Part shown: one piece after another, positions 10,654 to 22,506 of the stretch
How the letters are laid out: every line of letters starts with the position of its first letter
Position numbering within the stretch: position 1 is the first letter of the stretch
Assembly (NCBI GenBank): GCA_023055355.1
Contig: JALJCS010000056.1
Location: 1,550,001-1,614,000, forward strand
Source: Agelaius tricolor
Taxonomy: Eukaryota > Chordata > Aves > Passeriformes > Icteridae
Length of the DNA: 64,000 bases
Direction: 5' to 3'
Translations under genes and position numbers: made by a program
Notes under the pieces: model-generated
What the model was told of the DNA's origin: nothing
The model's input: the letters and a program-made list of their open reading frames with translations, nothing else
Database searches by the model: none

Positions 10654-11640
10654 GGAGGTAAAATTACCTGCCCACATGAAGTTACCAATCACCTGCTGGG
10701 GTTTTCCATAGCTTCTAATGCTGGGGCTAATTGCCTGTCCTGATTACTGTAATTTGGGTTTTGTTCCAGGACATTCAAGTTTTTGCTAGTTATTAGTGCA
10801 AGAATACCTTTTTCAGCAACCTCTTTAGCTGTTTTGTTAGCTGATTCCCTGTATTAACTGGGGAGTCTTCAAACTGATGGGCTTTATAAGTGCATCACAG
10901 CCACTGTTTTCAGCTTTTGCACACTGTAGAGGTTGACTAGTTTCTTCTTTGTACTTAATAGGACAATTCTGTGCTGATAAGAATCCCCTTTCCTTCCATA
11001 TGGCTCCATGTGCATGTATTATTCCAAAGACATATTTTCAATCAGTGCATATGTTTACCCTTTTACCCTTAGTGATTTCTAGTACTCAGTGTAAAGTTGT
11101 TAATTTTGCTTTTTGTGCTGATGTGTTAATAGGTAAAGCCTGGACTTCTATTACCTGGGTCAAGGTTACCACAGCTGCCCATCTTCCATTTAGTACCATG
11201 CTGCTCCTACCTGTGTGTAGGTCTAATTCTGGGTCCCAGATGGGATTGCTCTTGAGATCCGGTCTGCTAGAACACACTTGTTCAGTGGTTACCAGTCACT
11301 CATGGTAAAAAGGTCTCTGGACTTCTTCTGAAGCCTGGAGAAACATGGCTGGGTTCAAAGCAGTGGTTAGATTAAGTTCAAGAGTCCTGCTCCAACAGGG
11401 CAACCTGGTATTTCAGCATCCTGCTGGCCATGTCGAATGTATTCTTTTTTGTTCCAATCCAGCTATTACGATGTGGGGTCCATATCAGCTTTCGTTCTTC
11501 CTGGGTTAAAAACTCTGCAGCTACCACCATGTGGCAAGACTGCTTGGTGTAATAACCATAGTTCTGACATTAATGTTTGGTACATGGATTCTATTCCAAA
11601 TTTGCAAAATTGGATTTACCAAGATGTGTAAATCTGACAA
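10654..11640 (-). pseudogene. pol: G2 pol remnant: RT connection and RNase H
   Basis: Minus-strand gammaretroviral Pol. About 11520-11300 gives connection-domain sequence (AAEFLTQEERKL). 11290-11086 gives the start of RNase H (LHTGRSSMV in place of the usual TDGSS, then INTSAQKAKL). About 11050-10940 gives a later RNase H stretch (YVFGIIHAHGAIWKERG). Multiple stops and frameshifts. It continues, after intervening insertions, the RT at 14445-15282. It is cut at 10653 by the ERV-L-like LTR, so G2 integrase, env and 3' LTR are not seen. Confidence 0.75.
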
Positions 11641-12683
11641 CAACCATTTGCTTTAAAGAGGTCCCAGAAGAACAGATTTAACTTTGTTTACATAGTATTA
11701 AAAATCTTAATTAATACTATTGAAGTACTAAAATGATTGATAGTTTTAATTGTTTTGTTAATATTTGTATATGTTTTGTACCTTTCTGTAAATATTGCTT
11801 TGGAATGCTTGTGTCTTCACTCTGTCTGACAGTGGGTAGAAAAGACTTGTCCCTGAATGTAACTTGAATTTTCATATTATTATAGAATCAGTTTTGTTTA
11901 TCTCCTTCCTGTCTTTTCAGGGTAAGGCATAAAATTCCCTGTTGTAGTGCGTTCTTATATTTTGTAATACTTTAAAGTAGTTTGTTTTGTATCCCCACGT
12001 TTTTCCCAAATGGTTTATCCCAGACTGTACCCCCCCCCCCCCCTCCTTTTCCCTCTACTTGTGTTATCCCTTTCCTGGGATAAGATCTCCAAAACCCCCA
12101 CCCTGGCTCTCTGTCAGTCACCTCGACATCCCAGCCCCTTGCCTAGAAGTTTCGGTCCAAGTTGTCGAGTGATTAGCCAGGGGCCAAGGGTCAACCCCCC
12201 AAGTCCTGCCCCATACGCTGTTTTGTATGTCTATCCCCCCAGCACCCATCCCCCAGGGATACCTATTGGTCAGTAGGATTTTATCTATGTTAGTTTCCTC
12301 CCCCCTTTAAATGTGAGCTCCGAACATCCCCCAGCGCTCTCGGCAGGAACCCCCTGAGGTATAGGAGCTCCCTCGGGACTCCTTAATAAAACCTTGGAAT
12401 ACCCCCTGCTGGGAGTCGGCCCCTTTCCTCTTCCACCGACGTCTCGGTCGTCTCTGCTGCAACGAAGGCAACCAGCCTGAGTGCCCTCAGCACCCTCGGG
12501 GCACAGAGAGTGTCTCCCCGCAGTCGGCCGTGGTGGGGCTACCCCCCCCACTCTCTGCCGACCCGGGTAAGGCCCAGGGACTTGAGAGGCTTGCAGAGAG
12601 ACTGGGACAATTCCCCACTGGAGTAATATGCTAAATAGGTAGAAACAATTGAGTTTCATTACATCTTTGATTCCCCGTGACAA
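11641..12683 (+). mobile_element. LTR inserted in G2 (start uncertain)
   Basis: An LTR-like stretch on the plus strand: AT-rich upstream part, a 14-base C run (12030-12043), a TTTAAAT box near 12305, polyadenylation signal aataaa at about 12384, and a GC-rich U5-like tail ending CCCCGTGACA at 12683. No matching TSD was found. A GGTAAGG splice-donor-like site lies at about 12567. Confidence 0.5.
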
Positions 12684-13380
12684 TCAGACTATTATATAAT
12701 ACATGAGTATTTGTTTGGGTTATTGTAAAGTTGTCTAACACTTGATATGTTAAGCAAGAATATGCAAAATACTGAATTTCACTGAAGGAGAACACTGAAC
12801 TAAGAACCATGAATGGACGTGAAAGGAGTTGCTGACCATCTACTGAACCCATCCAACTACTACAACCAAGAAGATACTTCCATGAACTCTTCTTTGTTCC
12901 TGATTTGCATCTCATCCTCCTATGATTTTAAGACTCAGGGGGTGGGGAACATCCTGACCTAAACAGACTTGTAACCACACAAGTAAAGTGACTCATTGGA
13001 TTGTCCCCAACTATCATGAACACACATAATTTAATGCTGTCTTGTAATCACTTGGTTTATCACTAATAATTTTTAATATATCTGTGTCACATGATCTAAT
13101 ACATAAAATACATAAACTGAAACAACAGCAGGTGCTTCTCACCAATATCAATAACATGTTTAACACCTTTTAAAGAAATAGTGATGCTTAGGACAACAGT
13201 GTGTAGAACAATGTGTATCAAAACACTCAGCAATGGCATACACATATGAAAGTGGATGCTTTTATAGCATGGAAGCAAGTGATACCTGTGCTACCACTCC
13301 ATGAGGTAAAGTGACTGCAGTCAAAGGGGTGGAATGTGGAAGGACTTTCCCCCCTATCACAGAAGATCTTATCTATTCTG
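12684..13380. other. AT-rich segment with nothing recognised
   Basis: No open frame with a known domain, no TSD and no LTR edges found. It lies inside the interval that separates the two halves of G2 pol (11640 to about 14440), so it is probably more nested repeat sequence. Confidence 0.35.
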
Positions 13381-13389
13381 TCTATCAGC

Positions 13390-14440
13390 TCATCAGCTCG
13401 TGCAATAGCTCCAGGCATTCTCCCCCTCACATGAATTGGTGAGATAACCCAGGGCCATAGTAGGGAGTTATCTCTAGCTAGTGAGATATCTCTGTCACAG
13501 AGGTGGAATTCCCAGCTGACAAAGATCTTGCCTCTAGAGCAACATGTAGGGATATAAGCTGCTGGAATTTCTGACTGACAGACACTTCACTTTACAAACT
13601 ATAAAAGCCACACAAACTTTCACAAAGTCAGAAGTCTCCTACACACACCCTGAAAAAGTGTAGGGCTTCTCCCCCAAGTTTGGGTGCAAACTTGTGGTTA
13701 CTTTCCTGGGAAGTGAGTGAAAGGACTCTATGTGTACTCCATCATCAATTTGGTGGTAAGCTACATTGACTCCTAACCTATACCATTTCTTCACAAGCTA
13801 TAATATAGGTAGTGATGCCTTAAGTTTTAGCTTTCATATTATCCAGATTCTGTACTGCCTTAATGTGTAACTGAATTTCATATAAAGTGTTAGCAAGTTC
13901 TCCTCACAGTTTAGTTAGAGAAAAAAATCCTTTTCCAGCCTGAGAACCAAGGACACCATTGCAGCTTCAGGCCCAAAAAGTATAAACAGCAAATTGAGGA
14001 GAGCAATCTAGGAGGATGGGACTTCATAACCTAAAGCTGTAACCGGACAATTAACCCTAATATGTAAATGGACCAAAACTTACAGAAGTGTGAAAACATG
14101 TGATCCGTCACCCATCTTGGGTGTAGCCTCGGCCAGGCTCTTGTACTGCCCAAAGTGTATCCTTTGAAGGCCTTTTTAATAAATACCTACTCTATTCCTT
14201 TAACACTCTCTAGCCTCTGTTCTAGGTAGCCTCTCAAGGTATCAGTACCTTTTATCGTGCACTGTATTTTTATCTACTAGTTCTTTTTGTGTTATCCTGT
14301 ATACTAAGTAAGTCTATTTAGTCTTCTGTCTGTTAATCTTGTGTCTAGTCAATAAATAATTCATTTTATAATAGACTTAATCAGCCATTATTAAGAACTT
14401 GTGAATGAGAGACATTTGGGGTGCAGGCTGCCTGAAACAG
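13390..14440 (+). mobile_element. older LTR-like sequence hosting an ERV-K solo LTR
   Basis: Outside the solo LTR at 13813-14244, this stretch has LTR features on the plus strand: ataaaag boxes near 13602 and a late polyadenylation signal (caataaataa, about 14349). The edges are uncertain. Confidence 0.35.
13813..14244 (+). mobile_element. ERV-K-type solo LTR
   Basis: 432 bp starting TGATGCCTTAAG and ending AAGGTATCA. Polyadenylation signal aataaa at about 14179-14184, followed by the CTCTGTTCTAGGTAGCCTCTCA tail seen in avian ERV-K LTRs. The flanking bases (GTAG/GTAC) suggest a decayed TSD. Confidence 0.65.
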
Positions 14441-14444
14441 AGCT

Positions 14445-15282
14445 ACTGCCAGAAATCTGTGTCAAAGGCAGAACTTTTCTAAGTTCTCACTCCATTCATA
14501 ACATACCACTCTCAAGCATCCGGGTCATTCTTTACTTGTACCTCACAGGCTGCTTCCATGACCCCAAATGCTGTGCCAATACCCCTAGTGCCATGTGCAT
14601 TCTTCCATGCACAAATAACTCAAATACTTTTGTTAAGTGTGGAAGTCCCAGTGCAGGGGTTGGCATTAAGACTCTTTCAAGGGCTTAAAGGGCCTCTGAC
14701 TCTCAGGAGTCCATACCACATATTTTTTGGTGGAGGACCATACAAGTGTTCTGCCAGTACCCCATAACTGGTAATCCAGAACCGCCACCATCCAGCTATA
14801 CCTAAGAAGGCTTGTAGTCCTTGGCTCTGGAACCTGGCAAATGGCTTGTTTTTTGTTGCTTCCCAAGTTTCATTTTCCCTGCAAGATCTCAAACCCAATA
14901 TCTATTACTGTTTTTTTGCCTATTTTTTGCCATTTTCTTTGACACCCTGTATCCAGATTATCCCAAGAAATTTAACAAATTTACAGTAGCATCAAGGCAA
15001 TTCCTTTCAGTCTTGGTTGCTGGCAGAATATCATCTACACATTATAGCAAAGTTCTGTCCAGATTTTTTTTTTTCCCAACTTTTCAATTTCTTTTGTCAA
15101 CTGATTGCCAAATATAGTGGGGCTACTTTGAAGCCCTGGGGTAGCACAGTCCATGTCAGCCGTGCCTTCTGCCCCAGTGTTCAGATTCTTCCACTCAAAA
15201 GCAAACAATTTCTATCTGGGTCAAGATGAGTGTCTTCAGGGGTGGCTCATGGTGCTGGGGATATCCCATGGTCATTTGTGTC
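14445..15282 (-). pseudogene. pol: G2 RT palm, thumb and connection
   Basis: Minus-strand gammaretroviral RT. Reading downstream: FAFEWKN and a TGLPQG-type palm motif (about 15120-15215), the polymerase motif as CVDD (about 15020-15045), LQAFLGIAGWWRFWI of the thumb (about 14815-14770), and connection sequence KVFELFVHGRM, LGVLAQHLGSWK (about 14640-14545). Several stops and frameshifts. It is contiguous with the RT start at 16167-16243 once the solo LTR at 15288-16161 is removed. Confidence 0.8.
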
Positions 15283-15287
15283 AGGAA

Positions 15288-15964
15288 TTGTCACTGTTCC
15301 ACTCCCCCCCCCCGGTTCCAGATCCCTGCGGCTTGGGGGATATGGTGATATGGTGGGAGGTGTAAGTTTAAGTTCAGCCTGGGATCCTGCAGGGGGTGGG
15401 GCCAGGACTGCCCCTCTCTTCCAGTTTGGTGATCGAGGAGGGCTGCCACGTGGGTGACAGTGAGTGTATCTGGCCTGGGATACTGTTGCCCTGTGGTTTT
15501 TGGCACTGCAACCAAAACCTGCCTGATTGCTTCCCTGCCCCTCGGGAGCCTAGAGCCAACATGTGGGGTGCTGCCTGAGACCAGGACCATCCCCCACCAG
15601 ACGCCTTCCTGTGGTGTGGTGTCCACAGCTGCTTTTGTGTGTTAGGCGCCAGGATTTCAATATGCCACAGTCTCGGCACTGCAAGCCTGCTTGCTCTTCC
15701 CTGCTTCCCTGCTGCTCAGGAGCTCAGAGCCAATGGGTGGACTGCTGCCTAAGACCAGGACTATCCCCCACCAGAACCCTTTCTCCAACATCATCACCTA
15801 CCCTGCCTCACTGGTGTCTGCTAGCGCCCTCTGCTGGCTTCAAGCAGGTCACCCCAGCCATCACTCCGCTGCTGGTTGTGGTCATAACTACACCAAAGGG
15901 GAAAGTGGTGTTTAACAGGTGGGGAAACTTCTTATTGGGGTTTTTAGTTGTTTATTGTTTGTCC

Positions 15965-16011
<47 letters not shown>

Positions 16012-16161
16012 CTAGTAAAGAACTGTTATCCCTTTTTCCATATTTTTGCCTGGAAGCCCCATAATTTTGATGTTATGATAATTTGGAGGGAGAGGGTAAT
16101 CTTTCCATTCCAAGAAGGTTCCTACCTTCCTTGGCAGACATTTGTCTTTTAAACCAAGACA
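15288..16161 (+). mobile_element. ERV-L-type solo LTR in G2 RT, TSD AGGAA
   Basis: 874 bp flanked by AGGAA at 15283-15287 and 16162-16166. The 3' part (AAAGAACTGTTATCCC...TTTTTGCCTGGAAGCCCC, then ...TTTTAAACCAAGACA) is shared with 45219-45905 and 10500-10653. It lands just after the RT motif LKDAF. The GC-rich U3 has open frames on both strands that I regard as chance. Confidence 0.8.
15970..16008. repeat. (TA)n microsatellite in the LTR
   Basis: About 20 uninterrupted TA dinucleotides between the U3 and polyadenylation part of the ERV-L-type solo LTR. Confidence 0.95.
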
Positions 16162-16166
16162 AGGAA

Positions 16167-16243
16167 AAGGCATCCTTAAGATTGAGCACTGTGAACCAAT
16201 TGTATTTCCCTTTCAGTGCTGTTAAGAGTGTATATGGATTAGC
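16167..16243 (-). pseudogene. pol: G2 RT fragment between two insertions
   Basis: Only about 77 bp, but clearly RT: minus-strand NPYTLLTALKGKYNWFTVLNLKDAF, of which LNLKDAF includes the first catalytic Asp. It is trapped between the ERV-L-type LTR (ends 16161) and provirus K1 (starts 16244). The upstream residues are found on the other side of K1, at 24894 onward. Confidence 0.85.
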
Positions 16244-16569
16244 TGTCACAGCTGGTCTGTGTCTGGGCAATTAATTTGGCTATAAATAAGAAATCCAGCC
16301 CGGTTCCATAAACCGGTCCCTGGGTGAACAATGATAGGATAGATTCAAACCCAAACAGGAACTTCACCCAATCATGTTCCGTCCTAAGCTGCAGACATCT
16401 CACTGGTCAAAGAGCTGGGCAGTGTTAAAACAAGACCAATCCATGGTTTAAACCCAGGAGTTTCAAACCCCCTATATAAGCAAGCTTCCATAATAAATTA
16501 TTGTTGTTGTTGCATGGATTTCTGAGAGTTTGTGTCATCCCTATCTCTGACCACCAACCCCATGTAACA
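16244..16569 (+). mobile_element. K1 5' LTR
   Basis: 326 bp, TGTCACAGC...ATGTAACA. TATA box ctatataagc near 16472, polyadenylation signal aataaa near 16491. Partner LTR at 24569-24893; a related minus-strand solo LTR lies at 56828-57115. Confidence 0.9.
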
Positions 16570-16571
16570 CG

Positions 16572-16589
16572 TGGTGACCCGCAAAGTGA
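16572..16589 (+). other. K1 primer binding site, tRNA-Trp-like
   Basis: TGGTGACCC two bases after the LTR matches the start of the tRNA-Trp primer site used by alpharetroviruses; the following bases (GCAAAGTGA) diverge. Confidence 0.5.
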
Positions 16590-16859
16590 CCCCACTCAGC
16601 CATTTCCTGTGGGCAGAATAGGGGAAGACAGGCCAGTGAGCTGGCAAAGCCATAGGAAAAAAAACAGCAAAAAAGCTGAAGAAATAATCAAAAGACATGC
16701 AGGCAGAGCTGTCCAGAACACACAATGTGCAGAGCTGTCCTACAGTAAAAAAGCTGTTCAAATCCGGATTCCTTTGTATATACCCCTTTAAAATAGAAGA
16801 AAAACTCCACTGAAAACATGGGATGATCCATCTGCTTGGAGGAACACTCAGCAATGCAG

Positions 16860-18700
16860 GTATGGACCAATTTTCTAAGGGAATGAGATATAGATTATGA
16901 AGAAGAGACTTTACAAGATCTGATAATATGGATTAAAAATTGGGGGTTAGAACCTACCAAAGAGACTGCATTAGATATACATACTTGGATGCAAACTGGT
17001 AAATATATAATGGATGCAGCTTGCAAAGGCGACAAAAGCGCAGTTAAAATCCTAAGACCTTGGAAGCTTATACTGAACTTAATAATGCACATAAAAACTG
17101 AGATACGTGGTGAGGACTGGGTGCCAGGAGAAGCGGACGCGCTGTGCTGTGCGGTGCTGAATGGGCACCACGTGCAAAATTATGCAACAGCCTAGACGCA
17201 TGGTGGAGCCGGGAGGGACAGCCAAATCCCGGTGGGTGGTGAGAGCCCACGCAGTGCCGTTATCTCGGTGTGCACAGGCAGTGCCCTGGCCAGTGGCACA
17301 GCCCCAGAAAGGGGTAAAAATCCAGCAAACGGAGGGAACCCACACATTCCACATGCTGCAGTGGCTGCTGGTGGCCACGCAGGCAGCATGCTAGATTGCG
17401 CAACTCAGCCACGTGACCCAGCCCCCAGGGGGCGTGGCTGCACCTCTGACCCAGTCTCCATGCGCGGGTCCAGGAAATGCATCACCAGGAGCTCCTGGAG
17501 ATGTAATACCCGGAAGCGGCTTCCCTGTCCCAAGCACTCCGCCCCTGCCAGAGTTGGAATTTTCCTTGGACTATATACTGACAAGGGACACAAGGGATAC
17601 CAGCAGAGAAAGCCAGAGCCATTGTCCCCCTGCAGAACACCGCGATAACACCGCTGTCGCTTTGTTGCCAACAGCTCTGCCTGATTCTGTGAGTGTCTGG
17701 CAAAAGGTAAGGCTTGCAGCTATTGTGACTGGGGACTATGAGGGGGCAGAACTCATTGATGTACCCATGTCGGGGGGGCTGGGAGCCTGAGGATGGGACA
17801 CTGGGAGTTTGTCCAGTAATAAGAGGCAACGGAACGACTTCTGACAAGTATACTCCTTTTCAATGGCCAGTTCTCTCCAAACTGCGTCAGCTTGTGGCCA
17901 AACACAGTTTAGGTTCCACTGCCGTTGCTAACATGCTACGATTCCTAACCACTGAGGAAGTAACTCCCTTTGATATAAAGCAACTAGCAAAATTAATGTT
18001 TACAACAGTTCAATATATGGTGTTCAAATCTGCATGGAAAAGCAGTGCTAAAAAACAGGAGTTAAAAAATCTAAAGGTTCCGTGAGAGGACCCATGTTAT
18101 GAGGCAGGGGTCCCTCAACTTCTAGGTCTACAGCCAGCAGGAGATCGAAGACTCCAGGCCAGGCTACATCCATTAATACTAGCACAGGTGAAGGAATTGG
18201 GACTGCAGGTACTGTTTAAAGTAACTAATATGGCAAAACCAACCCAAACATATTCTGAAATTGGACAAGGAGTTGAAGAACCGTATGTAGAGTTTATAGA
18301 GAGATAATAAGATGCTATGGAAAAACAAATTTTAATGTTGAGGTCAGAAGTCATCTAATTTTACAGTTAGCAAAGGACAATGCCAATGAGGACTGCTGAA
18401 AGGTTATAGAACTGCTCCCTAATGAAAATCCATCACTAAATGAATTGATAAATGCCTGTGCTAAGGTTGGATCTAATTCTCATAACATGACCATGTTAGC
18501 AGAGTCTATAGGAGCTGCTATAAAGGTAACACCTCATTGCTACAAATGTGGACAACAAGGCCACCTGAATGTAAACTGTCCCTAAAAGTCCTTTCCACAG
18601 GGGATGCTTCAAGGACAGAAGGGAGCAAATGAAAGTTGCAACCGATGTGGCAGGATCAGACATGCAACCAAGGTATGCAGGTCCAAATTTCATGTTAATG
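16860..18700 (+). pseudogene. gag: K1 gag remnant
   Basis: Decayed Gag. A matrix-like segment lies at about 16900-17140 (EETLQDLIIWIKNWGLEPT; MDAACKGDKSAVKILRPW). A GC-rich proline-rich linker follows (17150-17700). Capsid occupies 17738 to about 18400 (YTPFQWPVLSKLRQLVAKH; TPFDIKQLAKLMFTTVQYMV). Two CCHC zinc knuckles, CYKCGQQGHLNVNC and CNRCGRIRHATKVC, lie at about 18540-18680, with a stop between them. Two knuckles and a following dUTPase are betaretrovirus traits. Frameshifts and stops throughout. Confidence 0.8.
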
Positions 18701-18704
18701 GTTA

Positions 18705-19517
18705 ATGTCTCAAGAACCAGGGAAACAGGAAACCAAGCACAAAAGGGAAATGCATGATGACACAAGTAATTTCCCACCCCCCAGTACAAACCTGTGTGAC
18801 CAACTCACAGCAAGAACAAGAGACTCAGCTGGCATGGATGTTTCCACCTCAGTCCCAGGAACCATAAACTCCTCAGTAGTACATAAGGTCCCTCTCAAGG
18901 CTCAGGGGCCTATTGGGAAAGGATTGAGTGCACTGTTAATTGGAAGGTCCAGTGCCACAATTCAAGGTATCATTGTGCACCCTGGTGTTGTTGATGCAGA
19001 TTTTACTGGACAAATACATGCAATGGTTTCCACCCCTACTCCACCCATGACTATCCCTGAAAAAAACAGAATTACTCAACTTATCCCTTTTAAGTCTTTT
19101 GTCCCCAAAACAGATTCTAGGGAGCGAGGAGATCAAGGCTTCAGAGCAACAGGACAGCCCCAGGTGAACTGGACTGAGGTAGTAGGAGATCAAAGACCTA
19201 ACATAGTTTGTATTGTTATGATGCCTAAAGCAAAGCCTTTGCAGATAGAGGTAAGTGGGATGATTCACGCAGGGGCAGATGCCACTATCATCTCTACCAA
19301 CATGTGGCCTTCATTGTGGCGTACTACACCTGCGGGATCTGCTGTTGCTGGCTTCGGAGGGACCACACAGAGCTGCTTGAGCAGCAATCCTGTGTTGATC
19401 AAAAATCCTGAGGGCCAAACAGTTACAATCTGGCCTTACATCACTGCTGCACCACTGAACCTGTGGGGGAGGGAGGTTTTGTCTGCATGGGAAGTCTGGG
19501 TGGGGACAGATTTTTAA
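18705..19517 (+). pseudogene. pro: K1 dUTPase-protease frame, protease active site lost
   Basis: A 270-codon open frame. The N-terminal part is a dUTPase: RDSAGMDVS (motif 1), GRSSATIQGI (motif 2), HPGVVDADFTGQI (motif 3) and RGDQGF (motif 5). The C-terminal part is a retroviral aspartic protease, but the D-T-G active site reads H-A-G (codons 19266-19274), followed by ADATIIS. The catalytic Asp is gone, so the protease must be dead even though the frame is open. dUTPase in the pro frame is typical of betaretroviruses. Confidence 0.85.
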
Positions 19518-19574
19518 CAGGGGCCACTGTATTAGAGGGCATACACTATCCCACATTAGCTCTAAAATGGCTCA

Positions 19575-20196
19575 GTGTGGGTACCACAGTGGCCCCTCGA
19601 GAAAGAGAAGTTACACGTCCTTAAGTCTTTGGTACAGGAAGAACTGGTTCAAGGACACATAGAGCCATCTATGAGCCCTTGGAACACCCCAGTATTTGTT
19701 ATAAAAAAGAAATCTGGTAAGTGGAGGTTACTCCATGACCTGAGAAAAATTAACTCTGTGATGGACAGCATGGGCACATTGCAGCCTGGTATACCTTCTC
19801 CTACAATGATACCTCCCTCCTGGGACATCCTTATTGTGGACCTGAAAGATTGTTTTTTCACTATTCCATTGCACCCAGACAATACCCCAAAATTTGCTTT
19901 TACAGTACCTTCCATTAATAACGTGGCACCAGTTGAGTGTTATCAATTGAGAGTCCTTCCCCAAAGCATGGAAAACAGTCTGACAATCTGTCAATAGTAC
20001 GTTGCACCGGCACTCTCATCAGTGACTGAACAATTTCCAGGGGCGTACTGTTATCATTACATGGACAACATTTTGACAGCAACCCAAACAAAAAAGGAAC
20101 TCTCACAGATTCGGCCAAGCCTGTTGCAAGCATTAAAAACATTTAGGCTGCAAGTAGCACCAGAAAAGGTACAGCAGCAACCTTGGAAGTACCTTG
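19575..20196 (+). pseudogene. pol: K1 RT fingers and palm, YMDN
   Basis: 19575-19997 is RT with [18 protein letters not shown] and [15 protein letters not shown] (first catalytic Asp). After a stop, 20022-20196 carries the polymerase motif mutated to YMDN (20058-20069): the second catalytic Asp is Asn. The frame is cut at 20196 by a solo LTR and resumes at 20649. Confidence 0.88.
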
Positions 20197-20648
20197 TGTT
20201 AGCGTTCAGGAACACATAATCACAGAATGATTATATGTAGGCACTTTTATTGAAGAGCTCTGGGTGTCAGGGGTACAGACCCAAATCTGACTACGACATG
20301 GGTTCAGGATGAACATGTTTTTATACCCCTATTGTTATATAACTACATAATAATTATTAAACTTATATTGTTCTAATGTATACATTGATTTAATCCAAGC
20401 ATGGATTTTTGTAATTTCCATCAAACCCCCCCAACATCGTTTCTCATGATTCTTGTTATGATTAAACAATAATTATATCCAATTACCAAACAATCATCAC
20501 ACCTAACAATCATATCATTTATCATAGTCATTAAATGATTATACAGGTGCAGCCTAACATTTTCCCAGGGCCTACCAGGCCTATCCTTCCTTTACTAACT
20601 CCCCTGAATATTCCATGATTTTAGAAACATTTTATCCCTATACTATCA
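20197..20648 (-). mobile_element. solo LTR in K1 RT, TSD CTTG
   Basis: 452 bp, TGTTAGCG...TACTATCA on the plus strand, flanked by CTTG at 20193-20196 and 20649-20652. Removing it restores the RT sequence KYLGLKI. The polyadenylation signal reads on the minus strand (CAATAAAAG, about 20250). A 4-bp TSD suggests a gamma-type element. Confidence 0.8.
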
Positions 20649-20762
20649 CTTGGACTCAAAATTATGGGTCAGACTATAAAGCCACAAGCAATCCAACTCT
20701 CAACCAAAATCCAAACACTAAAGGATGCACAAAACTTTTGGGTACCATCAACTGGGTCAGAC
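20649..20762 (+). pseudogene. pol: K1 RT fragment between two solo LTRs
   Basis: About 38 codons of RT (QTIKPQAIQLSTKIQTLKDAQ, then LLGTINWVR after a frameshift). It links the palm at 20196 to the thumb at 21389. Confidence 0.8.
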
Positions 20763-21382
20763 TGTGGGAACTCAGCACATCGTTCCCGATGTCCAGAGAT
20801 GCCAGGAGAACCCTTGGGGGTCTCGGAAATCCTGGAATGTTGCCAAGAGTGCTTGGTGGCTTGATTTTGATCCATCCACAGAAGTGACAGCAATTTGAGG
20901 ACATGAGAATCACTTTAGAGTGAAAGGTGTAAAAGGGACACATTTAGAGAGTGAAATGTAAACTTTAAGGTTTTTGGTACAGGGGGGTTATGGAGACAAG
21001 ATGGAGGGATCAGGGCGTATCTCGTCCTTCTTCTTTCTTCTTCTTGTCTTCCATCTCCTGTGGTGATGTTGGCACTTGGGGATTGGTTTATGGTGAAGGT
21101 GCACTTGCCAACATGGGTGAAAAGTATTGGAAAATAAAGGTAAATATCATGTACGTAGATTTTAGTATAAAAAGACATGACCGCCTCGTGGGTGGTCACG
21201 AGTGCCCTTGGCTGCCTTGCAGATCAGACCTCTGTTGGGCAGACAGAAAATTTTGTAGATAAGAAACAATAAACAATCTGAAGATCGAAAAGCTGAAGAG
21301 TCCAGACTCGTCCTTTGAAACGCGTGCCACCCAAGAACCACCCTACCCGTGTCGGGGCAGAGACAGACAGCTGAACCCGACA
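20763..21382 (+). mobile_element. ERV-K solo LTR in K1 RT, TSD TCAGAC
   Basis: 620 bp, TGTGGGAACTC...GAACCCGACA, flanked by perfect TCAGAC (20757-20762 and 21383-21388). TATA-like tataaaaag near 21168 and aataaac near 21270. Related, reversed copies appear to lie at 54724-55316 and 62984-63573. Confidence 0.88.
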
Positions 21383-22500
21383 TCAGACCTTACCTAGGAT
21401 TGACCAACTCACAATTAACACCTTTATTTGACCTCTTAAAAGGTGATCCTGAGTTAACTTCCCCCAGAAAATTAACCCCAGAGGCAAAAGCTGCTCTGGA
21501 AATAGTAGAGCAAGCTATCACAAACAGACAAGTCCACCAGATATGCCCAGAGGTGTGTATCACTGTATTTATTCTCATTGTTAATTTTTATCCTACTGGT
21601 ACTATTATACAGTGGAATACACACTGGCCTGACCCTTTGCCCATTCTAGAGCGCATGTTTTTACCTCACCAACCAAGAAAGACGGCACCCACAGTGTTTG
21701 AGCTAATTGCACAATTAATTATCAAATGTCGTCACAGGTGTTTACAATTGAATGCTAGAGATCCTTCACAAATTATTATTCCTGTGACATAAGAGTAGTT
21801 TGAATGGTGTTTTGCTAATTGTACCACCTTGCAAAGTGCTTTGCAAAAGTTTTCTGGAGAAATCACTTGCCATTTACCAAACCATAGATTGCTGAAGTGG
21901 GGAAACTGCACTATCTCTAAAACCTCTAAATAGCCAAACAACCTTAGAAGGTGTTACAGTGTTTACTGACAGCTCTGGGAAAAGAGGAAAGGCCATTGTA
22001 ACATGGAACGAGGAAGGTGAGTGGCAAATGTTGGAGGGATATCAGAGTGGATCAATTAGTAGAGCTATGGGCTGTAGCTATGGCATTCCAACGTTTTCCC
22101 CACATTCCTCTAAATGATGTGACTGATTCTGCCTATGTTGCTGATATCACACAGACATTAGATCATGCATCACTAAAGGAAATTGACAATATAAAACTAC
22201 TTGACTTACTAAAAACTCTGTGCCATACCATCCAAGCCAGAACTTGCCCCTATTATATATTACACATCAGAAGTCACACAAATTTACCAGGTTTCATTAC
22301 AGAGGGCAATGCTCAAGCAGATAAGCTAGCTGGCCCTGCCTGGACAGCACCGCAGCCAGATATGCTGGCACAAGCAAAGGGCATCACATGATTTCTTCCA
22401 CCAAGGTGTTCAGGCCTTACAACAGCAGTTCCAGCTGTCAAACACAAAGGCTCGTAATATTGTTAGCACCTGTGCTGACTGCCAAGGCCACACTGCACCA
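21383..22500 (+). pseudogene. pol: K1 RT thumb, connection, RNase H and integrase start
   Basis: 21389-21792 is thumb and connection (RPYLGLTNSQLTPLFDLLKG). After stops, RNase H starts at about 21955 (VFTDSSGKRGKAIVTW) and continues in a shifted frame at 22040-22391 (ELWAVAMAF, DVTDSAYVAD, HIRSHTNLPGF, EGNAQADKLA). About 22385-22500 is the integrase zinc-binding start in another frame (FFHQGVQAL, CADCQGH). Confidence 0.85.
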
Positions 22501-22506
22501 CTGCAG

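Noticed and set aside
12285..12683. 132-codon minus-strand frame
   Set aside because: Antisense to a GC-rich LTR tail; low-complexity Gly/Arg composition without a domain.
15291..15679. Several GC-rich frames on both strands
   Set aside because: They lie in the U3 of the ERV-L-type solo LTR; no motif and no conserved neighbour frame.
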